The position numbers and the translations under genes are program-made. Source: Spirochaetota bacterium (GTDB taxonomy: Bacteria; Spirochaetota; B62-G9; DRHN01). From it: a stretch of DNA of 64,000 nucleotides. Positions 1 through 8,924 of the stretch are shown piece by piece; position 1 is the first letter of the stretch; each line of letters begins with the position of its first letter. The DNA lies in the NCBI GenBank assembly GCA_016934265.1, contig JAFGTF010000080.1, positions 1 through 64,000 of the forward strand, written 5' to 3'. The notes beneath the pieces are model-generated. The model saw only the letters and a list, made by a program, of their open reading frames with translations, was not told the origin of the DNA and did not search any database.

Positions 1-119
1 GGATATGGTATTACCTCAAACTCTTTTTATCATATCCTCAGGAGGTTGTAAATTTTTCTATTCACTGAAATTCGAAATTCGCCCTAAATGATAATTTTTA
101 TTTAAGAAAGGAAAAGTCA

Positions 120-1439
120 ATGGCTAAAACGAGAAAACTGGTTTTCACGATAGTACTTTTAGTCGTTCTTACCGCCTCCCTTCTATGCTTACTTACCTGT
201 GCAACCGGCGGTGACAAAGGTGAAACAGACGGGGACGGAAGTGCGACGGAAACATTCACCGTTGAAGAAAATCCGAGCGTGGGAGGTGATTATACTTTCT
301 GTATTGCGCTGGATTCACAGTATATATATGTTGCAGGGGAAGATAGCCCTCTTGGCAACAGCGAGTGGCGTATCGAAAAAAGAGATATAACCACCGGTGC
401 ATTGGTGACTTCGTTCGGGACAAACGGCGTTGTCACGACAAACCCAAGCACAGACTATGACTCGGCTTATTGCATCGTGGTTGATTCAAATTATATATAT
501 GTATCAGGATTCGATCAATCACCCGGTTCCGGTGATTTGCAATGGCGGATTGAAAAGAGGAGCAAAGAAACAGGCGCGTTAATAACCGCATTCGATACGG
601 ACGGCATTATCGAAGTCAACCCCGGCGATGGAGCCGATTACGTCCTTGTGACGATCGATGACCTCTATATCTATGCTGCCGGTGCCGATTCATCAATTGA
701 TTCAGGACAATTCCGCATCGAAAAAAGGGACAAGACCAGCGGCGCGTTGGTAGACGCGTTCGGCACGAACGGCGTTGTCACATGGAATCCGAGCGGCCAA
801 TGGGACGGACCCAATTCCATCAGTATCGATACGAATTATATGTACGTTACCGGTTCGGACATGGCGCCGGGGAACGATCAATGGCGTATTGAAAAGAGAG
901 ACAAGACTACAGGAGCATTAGTAACTGCCTTCGGTACGGGCGGTATCGTTACATCCAATCCGAGCTCGGGAGGAGATTGGGCCCAATCAGCTGTCGATGC
1001 GAACTACATCTATTCGGCAGGGGTTGATTCTTCTCCGGGCGATATGCAATGGCGTATCGAAAAAAGAGATATCACTTCAGGTGCATTGGTGACGGCGTTT
1101 GGAACAAACGGGGTCGTCACAGGAAACCCGAGCATAAGTGACGATAAGATATACACTATCTTAGTAGATGAGAATTATATCTATACGGTAGGCAACGATC
1201 AGTTACACGGTACTAATAATTCGCAATGGCGTATCGAAAAGCGGGATAGTGTAACAGGCGCGCCCGCGGCTTCTTTCGGCACGAACGGCGTTGTCACAGT
1301 TAATCCGAGTTCGGGTCACGATGGAGCTAGATCCATTAACTACGATGAAAGCTACATCTATATTGCAGGCTTCGATCAGTCGAAAGATGAGGGCCAGTGG
1401 CGAATTGAAAAACGTAACAAAGCGACCGGCGGGTTTTAA
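120..1439 (+). CDS. Repeat-containing putative lipoprotein (delta-60-like repeats)
   Basis: 439 residues. The N-terminus is a hydrophobic signal (residues 7-26) ending in LLTC, a loose lipobox with Cys27, so surface or periplasmic anchoring by lipid is likely. From about residue 51 the protein is six complete units plus one partial unit of roughly 55-60 residues. Each carries a YIYxxGxD strand, then WRIEKRDxxTGALVTAFGT and NGVVTxNPS. The FGTNGVVT signature resembles the delta-60 repeats of predicted beta-propeller surface proteins, which is the basis of the call. The seventh unit stops at KATGGF, before its FGTNGVVT half, immediately upstream of a direct-repeat/IS junction, so the 3' end may be truncated. 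The start has a good ribosome site (AAGGAAAAGTCA). Ligand and function are unknown. Confidence 0.75.
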   Translation: MAKTRKLVFTIVLLVVLTASLLCLLTCATGGDKGETDGDGSATETFTVEENPSVGGDYTFCIALDSQYIYVAGEDSPLGNSEWRIEKRDITTGALVTSFGTNGVVTTNPSTDYDSAYCIVVDSNYIYVSGFDQSPGSGDLQWRIEKRSKETGALITAFDTDGIIEVNPGDGADYVLVTIDDLYIYAAGADSSIDSGQFRIEKRDKTSGALVDAFGTNGVVTWNPSGQWDGPNSISIDTNYMYVTGSDMAPGNDQWRIEKRDKTTGALVTAFGTGGIVTSNPSSGGDWAQSAVDANYIYSAGVDSSPGDMQWRIEKRDITSGALVTAFGTNGVVTGNPSISDDKIYTILVDENYIYTVGNDQLHGTNNSQWRIEKRDSVTGAPAASFGTNGVVTVNPSSGHDGARSINYDESYIYIAGFDQSKDEGQWRIEKRNKATGGF

Positions 1440-1452
1440 CGTGATGCAAACT

Positions 1453-1507
1453 TGGTAAAAACGGGGTCAGATCTTTACCTGTGGTAAAAACGGGGTCAGA
1501 TCTTTAC
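1453..1507 (+). repeat. Two tandem copies of a dispersed repeat (29-bp period)
   Basis: A 26-bp sequence (GGTAAAAACGGGGTCAGATC plus flanks) occurs at 1453-1478 and again at 1482-1507, identical and spaced 29 bp. Its GGGGTC..ATCTTTACC core recurs at 6165-6194 and, inverted and diverged, at 42764-42793. The second copy is cut by the insertion sequence, and its continuation is found at 3097-3115. Such short intergenic repeats often belong to REP-like or RAYT-mobilised families; that link is inference. Confidence 0.8.
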
Positions 1508-3096
1508 GGGCTGTTGTCCAAACAGCAAAAATGCCAATAATAATACTTGAAGCTCGCAACCATTTCGATTAAAATTATAGCAACTATACGACACCCGGAG
1601 CATTGCCATGATGGGTTTTCAAAATAACAATCAGCACAAAATATTCATTTCAGGCTTCAACCTGGAAAAGCGTGTTCGTGAAAACCACATCCTTAGAAAG
1701 GTCTCACAAAAGATCGACTTTGATTTCATCTATGACGAGGTGAAAGAGACCTACGGTACCAAAGGGAATGTGTCTGTCCCTCCTCCTGTCATACTCAAGC
1801 TGATGCTTTTATTGGTTCTCTACAATGTACGATCTGAGAGGGAGCTGATGTCTACTCTTCCCTAACGATTGGACTGGCTGTGGTTTCTGGAGTACGATCT
1901 TGAGGACGATATACCCACACACAGTGTATTGAGCAAGGCGAGAAGTCGGTGGGGTGTGGAGACGTTTAAGAGGTTCTTTGAGCGTATTGTTTGGCAATGT
2001 ACTGAAGCTGGCTTGATTGAGGGGAGCAGGCTCTTTGTAGATGCCAGTCTCATAGAAGCGGATGCATCGAACAACTCGGTGGTGGATACAGAGAGTATGA
2101 AAAGATATTTAAGCAAGGGATATAGGGAACTTGAGAAACGATTAGAGGAAGCGGCAGAAAAAAAAACGACACCTGTGAATAGGAGGTATATATCGAGCAC
2201 CGATCCTGATGCCTCAGTGACGCGGCACAGCAGGGGCACCCCGAAGTTGCGGTATAAGACGCATAGAGTGGTAGACCCTCGTTGTGAGGTGATCACTGCC
2301 ACGAAGGTCACGCCCGGCTCAGTGGATGATGGTGAAGTACTTCGAGAGATGATTGAGATCAATCAGGAGAACACTCAAAACAAGGTTGATACCGTGGTGG
2401 CGGACAGCAGGTATGGTAGTATAGAGAACTATCTGTACTGTCATGATGTGGGAATAAAAGCCCATATACCTTCTCTTGGGGAGACACAGCGGGGAACAGG
2501 AAGCAAGAAAGGGATATTCCCGAAGGAAGAGTTTCATTATGATCCTGATACTGATACCTACAGGTGCCCTGCGGGGCATGTGTTAAAGAGACGTATGTAC
2601 AATAAGAAGCGTAAAACTTATGAATACAAGGCGTCTTCTAAAGCGTGTGCCGGGTGCGTACTCAAGGAGCAGTGTACGAGATCGAAGAACGGCCGAACAC
2701 TCAAACGGCACATGAGGCAGGCCCTATTGGACAGCATGCTTGCTGCTGCCGGCAGCGGAGAAGCGAAGAGAGATATCAGGACTCGTCAGCACCTGTCGGA
2801 GCGGTCATTTGCCCGATCGACACGATATGGGTATAAGAGAGCTCGTTGGCGGCGTCTATGGAGGATGGAGATACAGGATTACCTTGTCGCTGCGGTCCAG
2901 AATATCACGATCCTGGCGAATTATATGGATAGGAAGCCGGTATGGGGGGAGAGGAAAAGGATACAGGGTCAAAAACCCTGTTTGTTACACAGGATTCACG
3001 CCATTATTGCCATTTTGGGTGAAAATGTATCATTCGAGCCCGTATATGTATATGGATGAGATAAAGATTCCTACTAATCATTTGAGAAACAGCCCG
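1507..3096 (+). mobile_element. IS1182-family insertion sequence, about 1590 bp
   Basis: Imperfect terminal inverted repeats match at 13 of 16 positions: 1507-1522 (CGGGCTGTTGTCCAAA) and 3081-3096 (TTTGAGAAACAGCCCG). The element is flanked by a 4-bp direct repeat TTTA (1503-1506 and 3097-3100). Removing the element and one TTTA restores a sequence that matches the uninterrupted repeat copy at 6165-6194, so both ends are well supported. The single internal gene is an IS1182-type DDE transposase that carries a nonsense codon. Confidence 0.88.
1608..3059 (+). pseudogene. IS1182-family DDE transposase with an in-frame stop
   Basis: The reading frame would encode 483 residues, the usual length for IS1182 transposases, but codon 86 (1863-1865) is TAA. 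The frame resumes at once with RLDWLWFLEYDLEDDIPTHS; the family normally has Glu here (LPERLDWLWF), so one GAA-to-TAA change explains it. The N-terminal part (to residue 85) is the DUF772-type domain. The DDE catalytic region follows, with Asp in LFVDASLIEADAS, Asp in VVADSRYGS and a C-terminal Glu in WRMEIQDYL. A Cys-rich zinc-ribbon-like segment (CPAGH, CAGC, QCTR) lies in between. Without readthrough or re-initiation the enzyme should be inactive, and the element then depends on a copy elsewhere. Start ATG 1608 or 1611. Confidence 0.88.
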
Positions 3097-3115
3097 TTTA
3101 CCTGTGAATTTTCAT
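3097..3115 (+). repeat. Right half of the IS-interrupted dispersed repeat
   Basis: TTTACCTGTGAATTTTCAT lies directly after the right inverted repeat and is identical to 6176-6194. Joined to the left flank at 1503-1507 it rebuilds the full dispersed repeat, with TTTA counted once as the target-site duplication. Confidence 0.8.
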
Positions 3116-3132
3116 TTTTATAATGGCATTTC

Positions 3133-3300
3133 GTGAAACGAATTGCATATATCCCCGGCGGTGTCCTCCTCATCGAGGAGCCGAGAGAACGGTTCACCTT
3201 CGATGAGCTGGAACGGGGCTTCGATAAAGCCGGTTTCACCATCGTTTCCATGAAGAAATGGCTTTTCGGCTACTTCACCAGTTACCTGTGCCGCAAGTGA
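3133..3300 (+). pseudogene. C-terminal remnant of a class I methyltransferase-like gene
   Basis: A 55-codon frame beginning at GTG 3133 reads KRIAYIPGGVLLIEEPRER and then ELERGFDKAGF before ending at TGA 3298-3300. PGGxLLIxEP is the strand-and-turn that follows the catalytic region in SAM-dependent methyltransferases, and the GF(D/A)xAGF segment is typical of their last helix and strand. The N-terminal SAM-binding half is absent; the IS element and repeat lie directly upstream. This looks like the surviving 3' end of a gene removed or displaced by rearrangement. Whether it is expressed is unknown. The assignment rests on short motifs only. Confidence 0.45.
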
Positions 3301-3616
3301 AATTACGAGAACATATCAAAAAGGAGACCAAGATAACGATCCGGTAGCCACCCTCCTTGAACCCTATTGACGAGTTTTCCGGTATTAGGCATGATCGGAT
3401 AGGATTTGCGCCACCCGCCTCTTCGGCGATCATGAAAAAGACAACGCGGTATTCATTCTCCAAACGATAAATTGACAAATTTTAGATTTTTATTGACAAA
3501 ATATATTTTTATACTACGATAGACCTTTTTAGGGTACGGGATGAAAAAAACGACTCGGGCGGTGGAAGTGTTCCATACGACCGCCGTTCTTCAAAAACCT
3601 GTATGAAAAGGAGGAA
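3301..3616 (+). promoter_or_regulatory. Leader region of the penicillin-acylase-like gene: promoter, hairpin, possible leader peptide
   Basis: A TTGACA box (3493-3498) and TACGAT (3515-3520), 16 bp apart, form a plausible sigma-70 promoter. The roughly 90-nt leader holds a 21-codon frame, ATG 3541 to TGA 3604-3606, preceded by AGGG. It also holds a stem made by GGCGGTGGAA (3558-3567) and TTCC...ACCGCC (3571-3585). The rest of the interval (3301-3490) shows no convincing gene. Confidence 0.5.
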
Positions 3617-6160
3617 ATGATGCGAAAATCGCTGCGTAACGTCATAATAGCGGCGGGTTGCGTCATTGTCGTCGTCGCCGTTCTTTTCGGAACCTGGAAA
3701 CTGATCCTTCGACGGTCCTATCCGAAAACACGGGGTACTGTCACGCTGGAAGGCCTGGCCGCTCCAGTCGACATATACCGCGACAAAAACGGCATCCCGC
3801 ACATATACGCCCAAACGGAGGACGACCTGTTCTTCGCCCAGGGGTACGTGCACGCACAGGACCGCTTCTGGCAGATGGAATTCTGGCGGCGCATCGGCTC
3901 GGGACGCCTCGCCGAGCTGTTCGGCGAAGCGGTTCTCGGAACCGACATCTACCTTCGTACCGTCGGCTTCGCCCGCATCGCGCAGGAGGAGTACGTGCTG
4001 ATCGACGCCGACTTGAAGCGAATACTCGACGCCTACGCTGCAGGCGTCAACGCGTACATCCTGAATAAAAAGCCTCGAAAGCTCGGTCTCGAGTTTTCGC
4101 TTTTGAAGCTTACCGGCGTCGAGTTCGAGATCGAGCCGTGGGAGCCGGTCAATACACTTACCTGGATAAAGGTGATGTCCCAGGACCTCGGCTCGAACAT
4201 GGAGGTCGAGCTGAAAAACATCGAGATGATCCGTGCGGTCGGGCTCGAAATGGCGGCCGACTTTTTGCCCCCCTACCGCGAAGACGAGATGCCATACATC
4301 GTATCGGATGACGAGCTTATTTTTATAGGTGGCGGAAGAATGGAAGCGGGACTCGGTGTACTGGACGAGGAGCGTTTGTCTATTATCGCCACGCTCGATA
4401 CCGGGCTGGCAGGCGGGTTCGATCCGGATGAGGGGTTGGTATTCGGCGAAGCGGCATCGAACAGTTGGGTCGTCTCTGGGACGTTGACCTCGACTAAAAC
4501 GGCGCTGCTCGCCAACGACCCCCATCTCTCCGTGCAGATGCCCTCCATCTGGTACGAAATCGGCCTTCACTGCGAAGAAAACGGCGGCCGCGGTATAAAT
4601 GTCCGCGGTTTCTCCTTCGCGGGCGTTCCGGGGGTGGTCGTCGGCCACAACGACCGGATCGCCTGGGGTATGACCAACCTCTATCCGGACACGCAGGACC
4701 TGTACATCGAGCGAATAAATCCAGAAAACCCGAACCAGTACGAGGTAAATGGGGAATGGGTCTATATGGAGCTGGCAAGCGAGGAGATCGCCGTACACGA
4801 CGAGGACTATCCGTACAGGTTGCTCGTGCGGTCGACCCGGCACGGGCCGATCGTCACCGACCATGGCTACATGCTCGACTACAGCAACTTCGGCGTCGCA
4901 TCCCACAAGACGTTCCCGGAAAATCTCGAGCTCACCGCCCTGTCGCTGCGATGGGCGGCCCTGCGACACAGCACCGCCCTGAAATCCCTCATACTTCTTA
5001 ACCGGGCGCGAAACTTCGAGGAGTTTCGGGAAGCGCTCCGCTACTGGGATACGCCGTCTCAGAATTTCGTGTACGCGGACACCGGCGGAAACATAGGGTA
5101 CCAGGCGCCGGGCCTCATCCCGATCCGGGCGAAGGGTGAAGGGTTGATACCCGCTCCCGGCTGGACGGATGAGTACGAGTGGGAAGGGTATATTCCGTAC
5201 GACGAGCTTCCCTATCTGTACAACCCCGACAAAGGCTTCATCGTCACCGCCAACAATCCCGTGGTTTCCAACAACTACCCCTATCTCATCGGCAGGGATT
5301 TCGACGAGGGGTACCGGGCGAAACGGATAACCGATATGATAGAGGCGGATGCCGACGGCATATCGGTGGAGGACGTCGCGCGCATGCAGGGAGACTGTCT
5401 GAATCTCTCCGCGATCGAGGTTTTGCCGTACCTTAGGTCTCTCAGTTTCGAAGACGGAGCCCTCGAAAACGCGAAAAAGCTCCTACTGGATTGGGACGCG
5501 AATATGCAGATGGAAAGCCCGGCTGCCGCGCTGTACGGCTATTTCTGGCAGAAACTGATCGAAGAAACCTTCAAGGACCAGTTGATGGAAAAGCTGTGGC
5601 CTCCGAGGGGATCCTGGTTGCTGAGCTTGATGTACAAGCTGCTTCGGGAACCGGAAAACCGGTGGTGGGACGACGTCACGACGCTCGATGCGAAGGAAAC
5701 ACGCGATGAAATCCTGGCCCTCGCGTTCGAAAAAGCCTACAAGACCGGCGTCGACGAACTGGGGGATGACCCGGCCGATTGGAGATGGGGAGACATTCAC
5801 GTCATCGTGTTCAGGAACCAGACTTTCGGGGAATCGGGAATCGGGCCGATCGAGGCTGTTTTCAACAGTGGTCCCGTGCCGGTGAGCGGAGGCATCCAGC
5901 AGGTGAACAGATGCGACTGGATGTACGACGAGCCCTTCGAAGCGAAATCGATCACGTCCATGCGCCAGATCATCGACTTGGGCGACCTTTCCGCTTCCCT
6001 GACGATGCACACGACCGGACAGAGCGGCCACCCCGGGCACACTCACTACGACGATCTGATCGATCCGTGGCGTCTTGTTCAATACCATCCGACGCTCTGG
6101 GAAAAGGGCGATGTGGAAAAGAGCTCGAAACACAGACTGATCCTGAAACCGGCGAAATGA
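3617..6160 (+). CDS. Penicillin acylase family protein (N-terminal nucleophile hydrolase)
   Basis: 847 residues, a normal length for the penicillin/cephalosporin/acyl-homoserine-lactone acylase family. A membrane-spanning segment (residues about 7-31) serves as signal or anchor. The A-chain part has the family opening GTVTLEG..VDIYRDKNGIPHI and the AQGYVHAQDRFWQMEFWRR segment. The autoprocessing site is visible as AASNSWVVSG; Ser281 would become the N-terminal nucleophile of the B chain after self-cleavage. Further family signatures are NDPHLSVQMPSIWYE and the C-terminal TTGQSGHPGHTHYDD. Likely an exported amidase acting on an acyl amide; the substrate (acyl-homoserine lactone, beta-lactam side chain or other) cannot be told from sequence. 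The ribosome site AGGAGG lies just before the ATG ATG start pair. Confidence 0.93.
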   Translation: MMRKSLRNVIIAAGCVIVVVAVLFGTWKLILRRSYPKTRGTVTLEGLAAPVDIYRDKNGIPHIYAQTEDDLFFAQGYVHAQDRFWQMEFWRRIGSGRLAELFGEAVLGTDIYLRTVGFARIAQEEYVLIDADLKRILDAYAAGVNAYILNKKPRKLGLEFSLLKLTGVEFEIEPWEPVNTLTWIKVMSQDLGSNMEVELKNIEMIRAVGLEMAADFLPPYREDEMPYIVSDDELIFIGGGRMEAGLGVLDEERLSIIATLDTGLAGGFDPDEGLVFGEAASNSWVVSGTLTSTKTALLANDPHLSVQMPSIWYEIGLHCEENGGRGINVRGFSFAGVPGVVVGHNDRIAWGMTNLYPDTQDLYIERINPENPNQYEVNGEWVYMELASEEIAVHDEDYPYRLLVRSTRHGPIVTDHGYMLDYSNFGVASHKTFPENLELTALSLRWAALRHSTALKSLILLNRARNFEEFREALRYWDTPSQNFVYADTGGNIGYQAPGLIPIRAKGEGLIPAPGWTDEYEWEGYIPYDELPYLYNPDKGFIVTANNPVVSNNYPYLIGRDFDEGYRAKRITDMIEADADGISVEDVARMQGDCLNLSAIEVLPYLRSLSFEDGALENAKKLLLDWDANMQMESPAAALYGYFWQKLIEETFKDQLMEKLWPPRGSWLLSLMYKLLREPENRWWDDVTTLDAKETRDEILALAFEKAYKTGVDELGDDPADWRWGDIHVIVFRNQTFGESGIGPIEAVFNSGPVPVSGGIQQVNRCDWMYDEPFEAKSITSMRQIIDLGDLSASLTMHTTGQSGHPGHTHYDDLIDPWRLVQYHPTLWEKGDVEKSSKHRLILKPAK

Positions 6161-6164
6161 GCTC

Positions 6165-6194
6165 GGGGTCGAATCTTTACCTGTGAATTTTCAT
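6165..6194 (+). repeat. Dispersed repeat, intact copy
   Basis: GGGGTCGAATCTTTACC followed by TGTGAATTTTCAT lies a few bases after the acylase stop codon. It matches the junction-restored repeat flanking the IS element (1490s plus 3097-3115) with only the GA/AG difference after GGGGTC, and it matches the inverted copy at 42764-42793 with several changes. It serves as the empty-site reference for the IS insertion. Confidence 0.75.
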
Positions 6195-6285
6195 CGTAAT
6201 AGTAAAAGGGCGAGGATTAAAAGCCCTTTTTCCCAGGCCGTTACGCGCGGGAAACAGACCTTTATAGAAAGGACGATCAACCGCC

Positions 6286-6774
6286 ATGACGACAAAAAGA
6301 GACATGGTATTGTCGATACTGCTCACTGTATTCATGCTCGGACAGATAGCGTGCGTGATCCTGTTCTACAATAAAACCGGCATCGACCTCGTGCGTAATA
6401 TCGGCTGGGGGCTCTTGTGGGTCTCCGCCGTGCTGGGATGGCTGCCGATATTCACATTTCGAAGAAAAGGGATGGTAAAAAAGGGTAAAAGTTATATGCA
6501 TACGACAAAGCTCGTCGATTCGGGTATATACTCGGTGGTCCGCCACCCGCAGTATCTGGCGGGGATCGTAATATGCGTTTCTCTTATGCTGATAGCCCAG
6601 AACTGGCAGGCGGTAGCGTGCGGTGCAGCCGCAGCCCCCCTCCTCTATATCACCTCATACGATGCCGACGCCGACTGCGTCGCCAAGTTCGGTGAAGATT
6701 ACAAAGAGTATATGGCGCGTGTCCCGAGGATGAATATCGTCATCGGCTTGCTGCGGCGGCTTCTGGATAAATGA
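6286..6774 (+). CDS. Isoprenylcysteine carboxyl methyltransferase-like membrane methyltransferase
   Basis: 162 residues, mostly membrane-embedded, with hydrophobic segments near residues 7-26, 38-53, 91-120. The diagnostic stretch is LVDSGIYSVVRHPQYLAGI: the RHPxY motif and preceding GxYxxVRHP are the SAM-binding signature shared by ICMT, phospholipid methyltransferases and NnrU-like proteins. A second conserved element, GEDYKEYMARVPRM, matches the C-terminal E..Y..Y...VPR pattern of the family. Bacterial members have varied or unknown substrates (lipids, small thiols), so only the class is assigned. The gene stands alone between the acylase and a converging broken kinase gene. The ribosome site is AGAAAGGA about 12 nt before ATG. 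Confidence 0.85.
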   Translation: MTTKRDMVLSILLTVFMLGQIACVILFYNKTGIDLVRNIGWGLLWVSAVLGWLPIFTFRRKGMVKKGKSYMHTTKLVDSGIYSVVRHPQYLAGIVICVSLMLIAQNWQAVACGAAAAPLLYITSYDADADCVAKFGEDYKEYMARVPRMNIVIGLLRRLLDK

Positions 6775-6832
6775 GTGAACGATCAGATGCAGGGTCTGAA
6801 ATCTGTAACCCGGAAGGCCGGCACGCCAACCT

Positions 6833-7480
6833 TTAGCTGCCGATGTCTTTTTCCTCCATCGGCGGCAGCTTGTCCAGCGGCAACCCGATCTTCTCACAGA
6901 GCTCGCCGCTCCAGTCCAGCTTCTCTATATCCATCATGCCGTTCAGTGTAATGGATGCGGGGTCGGTACTGAGCTCCTCGGCGCCGAGCCTGTAGAGAAA
7001 ATATTCCTGGCCGTTGAGGATTTTGTATGTTCTTTCCAGTCCGTCGTCACTGTTGTCGATATACCACTTCATCTTCGGATAGGCCCACATGGCCGATACC
7101 GGAACTCCCGTCAGCTCGTGAACCCTTTCTTCCCCTATTTCCTTTCTGATCCATTCGACCTCCCGATCCGCCCGGACGTCGGCCCATACGATCGAGTCGC
7201 CTATCGGCTTCATCCCGCCGTCAACGGGGAGAAAGGTTCCCCGCTGGCTCGATATTCCGAGAGAGCCTATCTCCTTCGGATTGATGCCGCTCTTATTGAT
7301 CGCTTCGCCGGTGGACTCGCAGATTTTGTTCCACATATACTCGACATCCTGCTCCACCCATCCCGGATATGGATATTTACAGGGATACTCCCTGTATGAT
7401 ACTCCCCGCACGGTACCGTCCGTATCGGTGATCATCGTTTTTACCCCTGTCGTTCCAATGTCCATTCCGGCTACATACAT
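6833..7480 (-). pseudogene. FGGY-family carbohydrate kinase, 3'-truncated
   Basis: 215 residues against about 490-520 for complete FGGY kinases. The N-terminal ATPase-fold domain is recognisable: AGMDIGTTGVKTMITDTDG (phosphate-1 loop), PGWVEQDVEYMW, LGISSQRGTFLPVD and IVWADVRAD are typical of xylulokinase and glycerol-kinase relatives. The frame ends abruptly at KDIGS* in the loop that normally links the two domains, and no continuation is found downstream in any frame, so the ATP-binding C-terminal domain is lost. Start ATG 7480 has a strong AAAGGAG site. It lies downstream of the zinc dehydrogenase (137 nt) on the same strand, suggesting a former sugar or polyol catabolic operon. Deletion is more likely than a sequencing error because no second half exists. 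Confidence 0.85.
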
Positions 7481-7616
7481 CACTAAGCTCCTTTGAAAAA
7501 AGTTCCGACTGCGGCGTTGGGTTTTGCGCCTTCTTGAATAATCGGTACCGCCGAGACCGAGGAAGGTCCGTTTTGAGCCTCGTTCTTCTGCCGCCGCTCT
7601 CCCCCGCGTTCGGCTG

Positions 7617-8666
7617 TTACGATTCGAACTCAATAACTGTTTTTAATCCCCTCCCGCTCTCAGCGTACTGCAACGCTTTATCAATCTGCGAGATATCGAA
7701 CCGCTTGCTTATAAGCGACTTGGTATCTATTTTCCTTTCTGTAATCAGGTCCAAAGACTTTCCGTACTGCGAGACGTTGGAGCCGGTGGTTCCGGTAACC
7801 GTAATGCCGTTATAGTGTATGGTGTTTGTGTCGATAGCGACGGAGTCGCTTCCCTTCGGGAGGCCGCCGAATAAGAGAACCCTTCCCAGTTTTGCCGAAA
7901 TCAGAACCGCCATACTCTGTACCGATGCGACAGGACAGGCGGTTATTACCACATCCGCTCCTCTTCCCCCCGTATGCCGCAGTACCGACTCTAAAAGGTC
8001 TTCCTTGCCTGAATTTATCAAAACGTCGGGCTTAAAACGTTTCGTAAAACGAAGCCGTTCTTCGGAGACGTCGGCGACGATCACCCTGCTTGCTCCTGCA
8101 ACCCTGCTGATCTGAAGATGTAAAATGCCGATGGGTCCCGCCCCCACGATCACCACATAATCGCCCGGCTTTGTTCCGACCGACTCGAACCCGTTTATAC
8201 AGCATGCAAGCGGCTCTGCCAGTGCCGCTTCATCGAAATCAACGGTTTCGTCGAACGGTACCATATTGCCCTGAATGAGCGCCGATTCACCTATTTTCAC
8301 GTACTCGGCAAAACCGCCGTCTACGGTAATACCCAGGCAGTTGTACTCGTCACAGTACGATATCAATCCGTTCCTGCAGACCCGGCAGCGTCCGCAACCG
8401 AAGTTGGGCTCGACTCCGACCCTCATACCGACCTCATAGCCCTTCACATTCTTTCCGAGCTTTACTATCTCCCCCGAAAATTCGTGGCCGAGTATGCGTT
8501 CCCCCTCTCCCTTGATTGCACGATGGCCGTAGCGGTATATCTTCACATCCGTCCCGCATACAGCCGCTACCCTCACCTTTACAAGCGCTTCGTTGTCGCC
8601 GATCGCGGGCACATCGACCGCCATACACCGAACATCCCGGACCCCTCTATATACGGCCGCTCGCAT
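7617..8666 (-). CDS. Zinc-dependent medium-chain alcohol dehydrogenase (polyol/threonine dehydrogenase type)
   Basis: 349 residues, standard for MDR zinc dehydrogenases. Catalytic zinc ligands are visible in AAVCGTDVKIY (Cys) and GHEFSGEIV (His-Glu). The structural zinc loop appears as CGRCRVCRNGLISYC. The Rossmann motif is VVIVGAGPIGILHLQ. ATG 8666 is chosen because GGAGGG precedes it and the N-terminus then matches the family (MRAAVYRGVRDVR). A longer in-frame start at 8783 would add an unconserved leader. A near-consensus promoter lies upstream. The neighbours (broken FGGY kinase, DeoR regulator, SDR) point to oxidation of a sugar alcohol or sugar acid; the substrate is not defined by sequence. 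Confidence 0.93.
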   Translation of the reverse strand: MRAAVYRGVRDVRCMAVDVPAIGDNEALVKVRVAAVCGTDVKIYRYGHRAIKGEGERILGHEFSGEIVKLGKNVKGYEVGMRVGVEPNFGCGRCRVCRNGLISYCDEYNCLGITVDGGFAEYVKIGESALIQGNMVPFDETVDFDEAALAEPLACCINGFESVGTKPGDYVVIVGAGPIGILHLQISRVAGASRVIVADVSEERLRFTKRFKPDVLINSGKEDLLESVLRHTGGRGADVVITACPVASVQSMAVLISAKLGRVLLFGGLPKGSDSVAIDTNTIHYNGITVTGTTGSNVSQYGKSLDLITERKIDTKSLISKRFDISQIDKALQYAESGRGLKTVIEFES

Positions 8667-8896
8667 TGTACATCCCTCCCAATGGGTAGTGTTATCGCCC
8701 ACTTTCCCTTTTGCGGGGTGATACGGCACCCCGCGGCAGGGCAACGTATCGCGATTCGTCATCGAAACTGGAAGCCCGGACACATACCGACCGAAGCGGG
8801 GGAAAACACACCTGCGTATACGAGTCCCACTCCAATCCCCCCGTATCCGTCGAAAGAATCCTTCTCAAGGTAAATATCCTCTCACCTTTTGTTACG

Positions 8897-8924
8897 ATTA
8901 TAACAATACTTCAACGGCTGTCAA
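8897..8924 (-). promoter_or_regulatory. Sigma-70 promoter for the zinc dehydrogenase
   Basis: On the minus strand TTGACA (8924-8919), 16 bp spacer and TATAAT (8902-8897): both boxes are perfect consensus. The predicted start near 8890 gives a leader of about 220 nt before ATG 8666, long enough for regulation. No riboswitch fold was recognised in it. Confidence 0.75.

Noticed and set aside
1863-1865. Suppressed or recoded stop in the transposase
   Set aside because: IS1182 transposases are single uninterrupted frames; a point mutation is simpler.
3509-4969. 486-codon open frame on the minus strand
   Set aside because: Entirely antisense to the penicillin-acylase-like gene, which has strong motifs; no motif, signal or ribosome site on the minus strand.
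8667-8783. N-terminal extension of the zinc dehydrogenase to 8783
   Set aside because: The extra 39 residues are not family-like and the ATG at 8666 has a good ribosome site.
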